Below, in pieces: positions 1 through 5,823 of a DNA stretch of 5,967 nt. Numbering within the stretch: the stretch's first letter is position 1; each line of letters begins with the position of its first letter. The DNA comes from Gammaproteobacteria bacterium UBA4475 (GTDB taxonomy: Bacteria; Pseudomonadota; Gammaproteobacteria; Pseudomonadales; Azotimanducaceae), in the NCBI GenBank assembly GCA_002389265.1, contig DGOD01000300.1, forward strand, positions 2,306 through 8,272, given 5' to 3'. Made by a program: the position numbers and the translations under genes. The notes beneath the pieces were generated by a model. That model saw only the letters and a list, made by a program, of their open reading frames with translations, was not told the origin of the DNA and did no database searches.

Positions 1-29
1 AAGTAAGCCTTGAGCGCTATATCCAGATT

Positions 30-61
30 GTGCTGTCGCGATCGAACCATCGCGACAGCAC
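30..61 (-). terminator. Perfect 13-bp hairpin downstream of the GST gene (terminator-like)
   Basis: The arm GTGCTGTCGCGAT (30-42) is followed by a 6-base loop (CGAACC) and its exact reverse complement (49-61). It begins 28 bases after the stop codon of the minus-strand glutathione S-transferase gene, where a transcript end is expected. No run of T follows the stem on either strand, so it is not a classic intrinsic terminator. It could act with Rho, stabilise the 3' end, or be a dispersed repeat. The hairpin is seen directly; the role is inferred. Confidence 0.5.
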
Positions 62-89
62 CACCTAAACACAACGTTTATCGACAGAG

Positions 90-713
90 CTATCCTGCTT
101 TTTGGTCAGCCGCTACTTTTTGTGCCGACGCGCGCGAGGCCAGCAGCTCGCTCAGGGCTTTCGCCTCGGGCAGATCCTCCAGCAAATCCATGCCCAACAC
201 CCGCTTGGCGCAAGCACCCGCGAGACTCACCGAGTACATGAACATAATATCGGCATAGGTGAAGGTATCGCCGGCGATATATGGCGAAAACTTACCCGTG
301 CGCTTAATGCACTCCACACCCTTCTTCAGGCTCACGCGCGCCTTGTCTTTCGTTTCTTCGCTGACGGTGCCGCCAAAGAAAGCCTCAGCAAAACAGGTAC
401 GCGCGGGCAACTCGATATACAACTCGAGTTGTTTAATCAATTCACGCACTTTAGCTTTTTCATAAGCGCTGGCCGGCATCAACGCCTGCCCCTGACCCAG
501 ATCTTCCAGATAATCAAAAATGACGTCAGTCTCGCTAATAAAGCCCTCACTGGTCTCCAGACAAGGCACTTTACCCATGGGGCTTTTAGCTAAGTAGTCG
601 CCTTCCTGAGTCGGCTTGGTATCCACAAACTCGAAGTCGATGTCTTTTTCCAGTAACGCCATTTTAACCATATTGAAATAATTACTAACGGTAAAACCAT
701 AGAGTTTGAGCAC
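90..713 (-). CDS. Glutathione S-transferase family protein
   Basis: This 207-residue protein has the usual length and two-domain layout of a cytosolic glutathione S-transferase (GST), an enzyme family that conjugates, reduces or isomerises substrates with glutathione. The N-terminal thioredoxin-like domain (about 1-75) opens with LKLYGFTVSNYFNMVKMALL, where Ser10/Asn11 sit at the usual thiol-contacting position. KVP ends at the cis-proline Pro50, and SET (60-62) corresponds to the glutathione gamma-glutamyl contact motif. The all-helical C-terminal domain (about 85-195) holds AGDTFTYADIMF (147-158), the conserved N-capping/hydrophobic staple region. The start is GTG: the fold's first beta strand begins at residue 2, so the next ATG (residue 15) would cut into it. 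A weak AAGG lies 10 bases upstream. The gene stands 145 bases after the hydratase-family gene, so it may have its own promoter. The specific substrate and GST class are not determinable; the family call is secure. Confidence 0.93.
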   Translation of the reverse strand: MLKLYGFTVSNYFNMVKMALLEKDIDFEFVDTKPTQEGDYLAKSPMGKVPCLETSEGFISETDVIFDYLEDLGQGQALMPASAYEKAKVRELIKQLELYIELPARTCFAEAFFGGTVSEETKDKARVSLKKGVECIKRTGKFSPYIAGDTFTYADIMFMYSVSLAGACAKRVLGMDLLEDLPEAKALSELLASRASAQKVAADQKAG

Positions 714-762
714 GTATTATCAGCCTTATTAATCAATTGAGAGGCTATATTACCGTGAGCAG

Positions 763-784
763 CCTGACATACAAGTCAAGTCAA
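763..784 (-). promoter_or_regulatory. Possible operator/-35 region upstream of the GST gene
   Basis: On the minus strand TTGACTTGACTTG carries two overlapping TTGACT hexamers (779-784 and 774-779), each a fair -35 match. The second overlaps an imperfect dyad, CCTGAC-(6)-GTCAAG on the plus strand (763-780), with five of six pairs matching. The best -10-like box, TAATAT (747-752), lies 21 bases from the nearer hexamer, which is too far for a standard sigma-70 promoter. The dyad is visible; a regulatory role is a weak inference. Confidence 0.2.
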
Positions 785-858
785 TCGTTATCATAGTGCG
801 AGTCGCGCCAAAAGGCCGCCTTAAGCGCCGTCAAAGAACCGTCATAAGCAGGTACGCT

Positions 859-1614
859 TCAGGAAAAATCCGGCGCGCGCTTTTCAAGAAATGCAGTAAT
901 GGCCTCACGATTCGCCGGCCCGCCACTGAGCCGCGCCAGGCCCTCACCCTCGTCAATCACCGCCTGTTTGAGTGCTGCTCGGCGTGGCGCCATCAACAGC
1001 GCTTTGGTTTGCATTAAAGATTCCAAGGGCAAAGCCGCCAAAGTCGCGGCTTTGCTCATCACCTCAGACATAAAGTCCTCTGTGGGAAAGCTTGCCATCG
1101 CCAAGCCAAACTCCACGCACTCGGCGGCCGTAAGCCATTCAGAAGATAGCAGCACCCAGGCCGCTCGTTGATAGCCCATCAAGCGTGGAAAGGTAAAGGT
1201 GCTGCCCGCCTCTGCCGTCAACCCCAGCGCAGAAAATGGACAACGAAACCTCGCGTCTTGCGCCACAAAGCTCAAATCACCGAGACCCAGAATCGTGGTA
1301 CCGATGCCGGCACCCAGACCATTAGCTGCCATAATGACCGGCTTCGGACAATCAATGATGGCGTTCAACAGGCCGTTCAACCCATGTCGAGCCGGCGTGG
1401 TTACCGTGCCCATTGCCTTCAAATCGGCGCCGGCGGAAAATGCTCGGCCCGCGCCTGTGAGCACCACTACGCGAACTTGGTCATTGATAGTTGCCGCCAG
1501 AAATGCCTCGCAAAGCTCATCCATCATGTCGTTGTTGAAAGCATTCAACGCCTCGGCACGATCCATGGTGATGACATGCACAAATTCTTTGGTTTCGGTT
1601 TTAACCACCGCCAT
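859..1614 (-). CDS. Enoyl-CoA hydratase/isomerase family protein
   Basis: This 251-residue protein of the crotonase superfamily acts on acyl-CoA thioesters, by hydration or double-bond isomerisation. The first oxyanion-hole motif is FSAGADLKAM (59-68), and the second is NGLGAGIG (98-105). The segment ARFRCPFSALGL followed by AEAGS (121-138) resembles the PF..LG..PE..S pattern of delta3-delta2-enoyl-CoA isomerases (ECI2/PECI type), with Glu135 at the expected acid/base position. The classical hydratase glutamate after the second oxyanion loop is not present, so an isomerase or related role is favoured. The frame stays open for 12 more codons to a TTG at 1650, but the ATG at 1614 has a strong GGAGG seven bases upstream and matches where the family's first strand begins. 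It lies 64 bases after the CREST hydrolase gene and 145 before the GST gene, possibly in one transcript. The family is certain; the exact reaction is not. Confidence 0.92.
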   Translation of the reverse strand: MAVVKTETKEFVHVITMDRAEALNAFNNDMMDELCEAFLAATINDQVRVVVLTGAGRAFSAGADLKAMGTVTTPARHGLNGLLNAIIDCPKPVIMAANGLGAGIGTTILGLGDLSFVAQDARFRCPFSALGLTAEAGSTFTFPRLMGYQRAAWVLLSSEWLTAAECVEFGLAMASFPTEDFMSEVMSKAATLAALPLESLMQTKALLMAPRRAALKQAVIDEGEGLARLSGGPANREAITAFLEKRAPDFS

Positions 1615-1621
1615 GCTGAGG

Positions 1622-1626
1622 CCTCC
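1622..1626 (-). promoter_or_regulatory. Ribosome-binding site fixing the hydratase-family start at 1614
   Basis: GGAGG on the minus strand sits seven bases before the ATG at 1614. The longer reading begins at TTG (1650) and would place this site inside the coding sequence. The spacing therefore decides in favour of the shorter 251-residue protein. Confidence 0.8.
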
Positions 1627-1678
1627 AGGCAAGTAAAGCGCTACACTCAAAGTATTCGAACGCAGCTGATATCAATTG

Positions 1679-2653
1679 TTAGATAAACTGTTTTTCAGTC
1701 TTAACCTCTGTACGCAAAAACACAAAGAAACAGACCGTGGCTGCCGCTGACAATAGGTGCCAGATACCATGAGCCTGCACTAAAGAGTCAGGGTCACACC
1801 AAGGATGAGCCGGTTTGCCCGTCTGCCAGATTGCAAAGGCGAGCATATAGCTCGCCATGCCAAGAGCAAACCAGGGTAGATATTGACGGCGCCCTACCGG
1901 CGGGCCAGCAGCCAAAATGCCTGGCACCCAAAATAACAGCACCCACCAATAACGGGCCGGTTCGGCTAACATCTCCATAGGGGTGATGCCAAAGAGACCC
2001 GCCACAGCAAAACCCACCAGTCCCGACGCCCAGCGCAAAGGCTGGGAATGAAAGCGATACAACACTTCAGAGATTACCCAGAACGCGATCGACAAGCCAA
2101 AGAAGTCCAGATTAATCCCAAGGCCCCAGCCGTTCAGCGCACGAAGCGTGCCGTAGATCAACACCAAACTCCCATAGATCGTCAGCAAGCGCCTATTGCT
2201 CCAACGTCCCATGGCCCCCACATTCACCAGCCAAGGAATCAAAATATACATCACCATACTCAGGTTATCCGCCCAGCCGCCCCAGCCCGTATGCGTGCCG
2301 TGCATCAATAAAGACCCGGGGCCCAACCAGATAGCAGCGCCAGCATACAGTAACGCAATCGGGCTATGACCATACATCAAACCTTCTCGCCCAGCGCTAA
2401 CATCACGGCCCAGAACCCAAAGCATCCAGAGCCCCCCCACCATAAACCCCAGGTTACTGAGCGCATTGACCGGCTCTGCCCAGAGCCCTGGCTGTATCCG
2501 TTCACACCATCTTGAGACCTCGCCCACCGCCTGCTCAACGGCCGCTGACTCACCCCAGCCTTGCGCACCCAACAGGGCATAGCCAACGAAAAATAACACA
2601 CTGGCTAACAGCCCAAGTTGTAACGGTCTATAGGCACTTGCGGGGGTATTCAT
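1679..2653 (-). CDS. CREST/alkaline ceramidase superfamily membrane hydrolase
   Basis: This 324-residue, very hydrophobic protein has roughly eight to ten candidate membrane segments, so it should be an integral inner-membrane protein. It carries the signature of the ceramidase family (PF05875) in the CREST superfamily of zinc-dependent membrane hydrolases. WCE (49-51) is followed by AEPVNALSNLGF (59-70). GPGSLLMH (111-118) gives Ser114 and His118, Asp129 follows 11 residues later, and HGIWH (295-299) gives the second and third zinc histidines. These spacings match human ACER3 (Ser77, His81, Asp92, His217/His221). Of the ACER3 calcium-site residues, Glu51 and Glu60 have counterparts, but Arg48 replaces the leading Asp. 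The ATG has AAGGAG seven bases upstream. ACER enzymes cleave the amide of ceramide; bacterial members have unclear substrates, and N-acyl lipids are only a guess. No sphingolipid genes are nearby. Family call strong, substrate unknown. Confidence 0.88.
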   Translation of the reverse strand: MNTPASAYRPLQLGLLASVLFFVGYALLGAQGWGESAAVEQAVGEVSRWCERIQPGLWAEPVNALSNLGFMVGGLWMLWVLGRDVSAGREGLMYGHSPIALLYAGAAIWLGPGSLLMHGTHTGWGGWADNLSMVMYILIPWLVNVGAMGRWSNRRLLTIYGSLVLIYGTLRALNGWGLGINLDFFGLSIAFWVISEVLYRFHSQPLRWASGLVGFAVAGLFGITPMEMLAEPARYWWVLLFWVPGILAAGPPVGRRQYLPWFALGMASYMLAFAIWQTGKPAHPWCDPDSLVQAHGIWHLLSAAATVCFFVFLRTEVKTEKQFI

Positions 2654-2695
2654 AGTTTGACTCCTTGACGCTGAATTGTGCTTCTCGTGCCTGCC

Positions 2696-2737
2696 AGTAA
2701 CCGCTGACTGACCATAGCCGCCAAGAATAGTAACCGC
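2696..2737. repeat. Direct repeat AGTAACCGC x2 upstream of the CREST gene
   Basis: AGTAACCGC occurs at 2696-2704 and again at 2729-2737, spaced 33 bases start to start, close to three helical turns. Both lie within 90 bases upstream of the CREST hydrolase start. This geometry would suit a pair of binding sites on one DNA face, but a 9-base repeat can also arise by chance. No convincing promoter hexamers were found beside it. Confidence 0.3.
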
Positions 2738-3184
2738 AGCAGCACAGCTTCACCAGCCTGTTCGCAGAACGGCACATCGATCTATAGAGACTCGCACCTC
2801 GGCGTTTGCATGTAGCCTCAAGACACAATACGGCGCATCACCCCAACACTGGCGAAGAACATAATCCTTGGCGACGCTCGGTGACTGCTACGACCTGTAT
2901 TGGAATTAAATCCGGCATGGTTTAGAACGCCACCACACGCTCAAATACCCAGAACATGGCTAAGCCACCTATGCTGTAAGCACGCACCAGCCTCAGCTTG
3001 CATTGACGATGTTGCGGTTACGGCTACGCCAGAAACTACAAAACCAAACGCCAGAAGCTCTTGCCCTCATGGAACGAGCAGGACGTTGTTACTGTCCATA
3101 TGGACTACAGTTGCCAACGCTTTGTCAGCGTGGACCGTGAACATGTTGGGTAGCCCTCCCCGTTGCTTCGCCGGACAGATAGCG

Positions 3185-3204
3185 AGTTCACCTAAGTTCA
3201 CCTA
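3185..3204. repeat. Perfect 10-base tandem duplication
   Basis: AGTTCACCTA is present twice head to tail (3185-3194 and 3195-3204) with no mismatch. Three bases later a different 13-base tandem array begins, so the spot appears prone to slippage or unequal copying. It lies in the gene-free region. Confidence 0.8.
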
Positions 3205-3207
3205 CGC

Positions 3208-3259
3208 GGTGAGCAAAAACTGTGAGCAAAGACGGTGGGCAAAGACGGTGGGCAATGGC
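3208..3259. repeat. Four-copy 13-base tandem repeat array
   Basis: Four contiguous 13-base units are seen: GGTGAGCAAAAAC, TGTGAGCAAAGAC, GGTGGGCAAAGAC and GGTGGGCAATGGC. Adjacent units differ at two or three positions, and the changes accumulate from left to right, as in an array grown by stepwise duplication. A 13-base period shifts the reading frame at each unit, which argues against coding. There are no spacers, so this is not a CRISPR array. A role as an iterated protein-binding site is possible but untested. Confidence 0.8.
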
Positions 3260-3502
3260 GGCGGGTAAATTCGACCTGCTGCGCCATCGTCATCACTTTA
3301 TCACGCATGACCCTAACACCGCGCTCGGCGCTATGTTGCTTGAGTGTGGCTACCCCTCGTCGATCGTGTCGAGCAGGGTGACCTCCTCAACCTCAGAGCC
3401 GAAGCATGGCGAGATTGGGCAGTGAAGAAGATCGACAGATTCAACGATGAGCTTTATTTCGGTTGGCATGACACTAGCACCCAAAGTTCTGGTGATTGTT
3501 GA
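3222..3502 (+). pseudogene. Possible remnant of a frameshifted gene, unrecognised
   Basis: Two plus-strand stretches look protein-like but lie in different frames. The first, frame of 3222-3425, includes KFDLLRHRHHFITHDPNTAL and then a hydrophobic LGAMLLECGYP. The second, open from 3344 to the stop at 3500-3502, reads VEQGDLLNLRAEAWRDWAVK followed by KIDRFNDELYFGWHD, with the amphipathic, charged composition of a real helix. A single frameshift near 3350-3362 would join them. There is no good ribosome-binding site, and the 5' part runs into the 13-base tandem array. I do not recognise the family. It may be a relic of a real gene or a coincidence. Confidence 0.25.
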
Positions 3503-3640
3503 ATTGATCTCAACATCCTTCAATCCTTGTGCAGACAGAATCTTCTTTGGCGGGAGACCACCGAGACGAATATCTTACTGGCCAAACTAACTGTTCGTTT
3601 CAACATTAACACCTGACATCAGTCAGCGGTGCTGCGCCGA

Positions 3641-3663
3641 GTGTAGCCTAGCCAAACCTACAC
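3641..3663 (-). terminator. Weak hairpin after the HCCA-isomerase-like operon
   Basis: GTGTAG (3641-3646) and CTACAC (3658-3663) form a perfect 6-bp stem around an 11-base loop, beginning 18 bases after the stop of the last gene of the right-hand operon. The position suits a transcript end, but the stem is short and no T run follows on the minus strand, so an intrinsic terminator is doubtful. Confidence 0.25.
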
Positions 3664-3681
3664 GACGCCAATAGTTAGCGC

Positions 3682-4257
3682 CTAAGCTTCGGCTCGTACA
3701 AGTTCATCTATCCATGGCAGGTGTTCCCTGCCGATAAAGAGTTGATCTTGAATGATAAAAGCTGGAGCATCGACAATGCCTAATTCTTCAGCCTCAGCCT
3801 GCGAAGATTCGAGAGCATCGATTAAATTTTTAGCATCAAACGCAAAGGTCTCGCCGATCGTGTTCGCTATCAAAGGGGCAAGCACTGCCGGATCATTCAG
3901 ATCTGCGTGGTCAGTCCAGTAGGCCGCAAATGCCGCTTGGATAAATGCCAACGGTTCGCCGTTGATCAATGCCAGCGTGCCGAGAGCAAGATCGGTATCT
4001 CCCACAGGATCAGGGTACTGTAGATTAATACCTTGATGTGCCGCATATTTTTGATGGATGACGCGCCTTGATGCAGCGCGAACGCTTCGATGCATTTGCG
4101 CAACCGAAGCCTTGTCGGTGATTGTAGGAACTTCGCGCTCGGTGGCTCGAAACGGTTTCCACGCCAACGCGATCCCGTGGCGCGATACTAACGACAAAAC
4201 CGGGTTTATCGCCAAATACGACGCTGGCGATTTGAAATCGATATAGACTGTCAGCAT
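3682..4257 (-). CDS. HCCA isomerase/DsbA-fold family protein (downstream paralogue)
   Basis: This 191-residue protein belongs to the DsbA-like thioredoxin-fold family that includes 2-hydroxychromene-2-carboxylate (HCCA) isomerase and kappa-class glutathione transferases. It starts directly with the first beta strand and the motif DFKSP; Ser10 corresponds to the glutathione-activating serine of NahD. A helical insert follows (about 45-155), then the cis-proline loop VDAPAFII (162-169, Pro165) and GREHLPW (176-182), which resembles the C-terminal segment of family members. There is no CXXC, so it is not a thiol oxidoreductase. Position 12 is Ala where the family usually has Phe or Tyr (SPY/SPF). 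Its ATG lies inside the 3' end of the upstream paralogue (overlap ATGCTGA) with only a weak purine stretch before it, which suggests translational coupling. At 191 residues it is slightly shorter than typical members. The family is well supported; the substrate and glutathione dependence are inferred. Confidence 0.87.
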   Translation of the reverse strand: MLTVYIDFKSPASYLAINPVLSLVSRHGIALAWKPFRATEREVPTITDKASVAQMHRSVRAASRRVIHQKYAAHQGINLQYPDPVGDTDLALGTLALINGEPLAFIQAAFAAYWTDHADLNDPAVLAPLIANTIGETFAFDAKNLIDALESSQAEAEELGIVDAPAFIIQDQLFIGREHLPWIDELVRAEA

Positions 4258-4943
4258 GCTTCAATCTCGTAAGCAATCTCGTAAGCAATGTCGGGGGCAG
4301 GGCCTTTTTGGCCACTGAGATGCCAACGCAGATAGGGAATATGTTCCCGCCCAAACAGCACCTCATCACCTACGACAAATGTTGGAACGCCATAGATACC
4401 GTGAGGGTGGAATTGTGACTGTAAATCGTCATGCAGGGCGCGGCCTTCGCCAGACTGAAAGTCATTAAAACCGTTGGCATCAATACCCGCCTCAATCAAA
4501 CATGACTTTACAACCTCAACATCTTCGATATCGAGCTCGCGCCGCCAGAACGGCGGGAACACGGCCTCAAAATAGCGATCCAGTTTATCCCGGTCCCGCT
4601 CGGCGACCCAAAGGATTCCGATATTTGCGATACTGGAGTCCCAAATTTTCTCGGTACCTTTCAGGATCAGGCCTTGCCGTTTCGCGTAGCGCCGCGCATC
4701 GCCATAAGAGTACCTAATGGCATTCCAAACCTTGGGACTGCGCCCGGAAGAGGCAACAACTTTGCCCGCTTTTTTTTCAGCCGAGCCTAGGTAGCTGGGA
4801 ATATCCAGGGTAAGAGGCCGCCAATCGAATTTCATGCCAAGTTCAACTTCGAGGGCAAGCGTCGGCCGGATGGCCACAAAAGCATAGGGGCTTTTGACGT
4901 CAACGTAGACAATTAATGGCGCATTGCTTTGCAGTACGTTCAT
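4251..4943 (-). CDS. HCCA isomerase/DsbA-fold family protein (upstream paralogue)
   Basis: This 230-residue member of the HCCA isomerase/kappa-GST-like family is a diverged paralogue of the next gene downstream. Near the N-terminus VYVDVKSPYAF (12-22) gives the conserved SPY with Ser18 as the predicted glutathione-thiol contact, followed by WRP (41-43). The helical insert spans about 50-180. The cis-proline loop GIYGVPTFVV (182-191, Pro187) leads into LFGREHIPYLRWHL (196-209). The known family member NahD isomerises hydroxychromene carboxylate to a benzalpyruvate in naphthalene degradation using glutathione; many homologues have other, unassigned substrates. The ATG has AAGGAAG seven bases upstream, within a 27-base gap after the enoyl-CoA hydratase-family gene, so the two are surely co-transcribed. 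The C-terminal tail holds a 12-base tandem duplication giving IAYE twice. The family is firm; the reaction is not established. Confidence 0.9.
   Translation of the reverse strand: MNVLQSNAPLIVYVDVKSPYAFVAIRPTLALEVELGMKFDWRPLTLDIPSYLGSAEKKAGKVVASSGRSPKVWNAIRYSYGDARRYAKRQGLILKGTEKIWDSSIANIGILWVAERDRDKLDRYFEAVFPPFWRRELDIEDVEVVKSCLIEAGIDANGFNDFQSGEGRALHDDLQSQFHPHGIYGVPTFVVGDEVLFGREHIPYLRWHLSGQKGPAPDIAYEIAYEIEAC
4262..4285. repeat. 12-base in-frame tandem duplication in the 3' end of the upstream HCCA-isomerase-like gene
   Basis: CAATCTCGTAAG is repeated exactly head to tail (4262-4273 and 4274-4285). On the coding strand it encodes the doubled IAYE in the C-terminal tail of the upstream paralogue. 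Being a multiple of three, it keeps the stop codon and the 7-base overlap with the next gene. Identical copies suggest a recent event. Confidence 0.85.
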
Positions 4944-4970
4944 ATCTGAGCTTCCTTGATTCCTGGTCTT

Positions 4971-5789
4971 TCAACCACCGGTGAACTGGGGCTCACGCTT
5001 TTCAGCAAATGCACGTAACGCTTCCTTGTGGTCCTGAGTCGTTCGCGCCTTGAGCAATCGATCAGCCTCTCGATCGATGGCAGCGGCATGGTCTATGGTC
5101 AAAGCATCGTCGAGATTATCCTTAATGTACCCCAGGGCAATCTGCGGCCCGTTGGCAAGCTGGCGCGCCAGGGCAAAGGCGTTATCCGCAAGTTCTTCGT
5201 CAGCCACAACCCGGCTCACCAAACCGATATTCAGGGCGTTCGCAGCGCTGACTCGCTCCGATGTCAACATCAACTCTCTCGCCCGACCCGGACCAACCAC
5301 CCGCGTCAGCAACCAGGCGATACCATAATCACCAGACAATCCGATGCGCGCATAACCAGTGCTAAGAAAGGCGCTTGCCGCGGCCACGCGCAAATCGCAA
5401 GCCAGGGCAATGGCCATCCCCGCGCCAGCTGCTGCACCGGGCAATGCGGCAACTGAGGGTTTGCGCATCTGGCGCAACACACCGGCTATCTCGTGATGCC
5501 GCGCCACCATCTCACTGAATTGCGCTTGCGCCGTCGGCCGATGATCACCAACCGGACGCTCACCCATGGCCTTAACGTCCCCGCCGGCACAAAAGGCGCT
5601 GCCTGCGCCAGTGATCAGCAGTGCTCCGACACGATCGTCACTCGCAGCCCAACGAATGGCCTGCCGCATGGCCCCCGTCAGCGCCGGCGACAAAGCGTTC
5701 CTTACCGTCGGCCGGTTCATGGTGATGACCGCCACCTTGTCTTTCAGTTCAAACAGCAACTCCGTCGTGCCCGTTTCAAAATCTGCCAT
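4971..5789 (-). CDS. Enoyl-CoA hydratase/isomerase family protein, PaaG-like
   Basis: This 272-residue crotonase-superfamily enzyme acts on CoA thioesters. The first oxyanion motif is FCAGGDVKAM (66-75), and the second is PGAAAGAGMAIALACDL (117-133). At the site of the first catalytic glutamate of classical hydratases (Glu144 in the rat enzyme) it has Ala125. The segment ARIGLSGDYG (147-156) aligns with the region of PaaG (1,2-epoxyphenylacetyl-CoA isomerase) where an aspartate is catalytic; here Asp154 takes that place. This favours isomerase or related chemistry over plain hydration. The C-terminal helices end in AFAEKREPQF, a common family ending. The frame extends eight codons to an ATG at 5813, but that has no ribosome-binding site, whereas the ATG at 5789 has AGGAG seven bases upstream. 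It leads the two HCCA-isomerase-like genes with a 27-base gap, so a shared pathway is likely. The gene symbol is not assigned because the substrate is unknown. Confidence 0.92.
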   Translation of the reverse strand: MADFETGTTELLFELKDKVAVITMNRPTVRNALSPALTGAMRQAIRWAASDDRVGALLITGAGSAFCAGGDVKAMGERPVGDHRPTAQAQFSEMVARHHEIAGVLRQMRKPSVAALPGAAAGAGMAIALACDLRVAAASAFLSTGYARIGLSGDYGIAWLLTRVVGPGRARELMLTSERVSAANALNIGLVSRVVADEELADNAFALARQLANGPQIALGYIKDNLDDALTIDHAAAIDREADRLLKARTTQDHKEALRAFAEKREPQFTGG

Positions 5790-5796
5790 AATCTGA

Positions 5797-5801
5797 CTCC
5801 T
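5797..5801 (-). promoter_or_regulatory. Ribosome-binding site fixing the PaaG-like start at 5789
   Basis: AGGAG on the minus strand lies seven bases before the ATG at 5789 and would be internal to the longer reading from 5813, which itself lacks any purine-rich leader. It selects the 272-residue form. Confidence 0.8.
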
Positions 5802-5823
5802 GAATGATTGCATCGGCTATAGA

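Larger units (their letters stand above)
2654..3681. other. Intergenic region of about 1 kb without an intact gene
   Basis: No open frame here has a credible start, ribosome-binding site and recognisable domain together. The longest, a plus-strand frame of 122 codons (2900-3268), is Cys/Ser/Thr/Pro-rich and runs through a 13-base tandem array, so it is unlikely to be real. Short stretches look protein-like in different frames, including a minus-strand stretch ending near 2925 in GGLAMFWVFERVVAF, and plus-strand stretches around 3014-3157 and 3344-3502. This would fit a graveyard of decayed genes, or chance. The region also holds two adjacent tandem repeats (3185-3259), a 9-base direct repeat (2696-2737) and small hairpins (3114-3133, 3641-3663). 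It should contain the promoter of the CREST gene, but none could be assigned. Confidence 0.6.

Noticed and set aside
798..825. Intrinsic terminator between the hydratase-family and GST genes (AAGG-CGG-CCTT on the minus strand)
   Set aside because: The stem is only four base pairs, and the following T run is short and interrupted.
1199..1636. Long plus-strand open frame opposite the hydratase-family gene (also similar frames at 102-593 and 5028-5456)
   Set aside because: These lie antisense to well-supported genes and have no recognisable domains or ribosome-binding sites.
2628..2828. 66-codon minus-strand open frame overlapping the start of the CREST gene
   Set aside because: It is rich in Cys, Arg and Tyr, overlaps the CREST gene's ribosome-binding site and start, and matches no known family.
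3208..3259. CRISPR array
   Set aside because: Units are 13 bases and contiguous, without spacers, and no cas genes are present.
2900..3268. 122-codon plus-strand open frame as a gene
   Set aside because: It has no ribosome-binding site, an odd Cys/Ser/Thr/Pro-rich composition, and runs through the frame-shifting tandem array.
3265..3360. Tyrosine recombinase box II remnant, from RHRHHFITH followed by LLECGYP
   Set aside because: The spacing and the conserved HxLRH...TH pattern do not match, and no catalytic tyrosine region follows.
3587..3678. Integron attC-like palindrome: CTAACTGTTCG... at the left and ...AGTTAG at the right
   Set aside because: Only the outer six bases pair well; the right core reads GTTAGCG and breaks the GTTRRRY consensus, and no integrase or cassette array is present.
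3682..4943. Thiol-disulfide oxidoreductase (DsbA) role for the two DsbA-fold proteins
   Set aside because: Both lack a CXXC active site and a signal peptide; the SP-(Y/A) and GREH motifs point to the HCCA isomerase branch.
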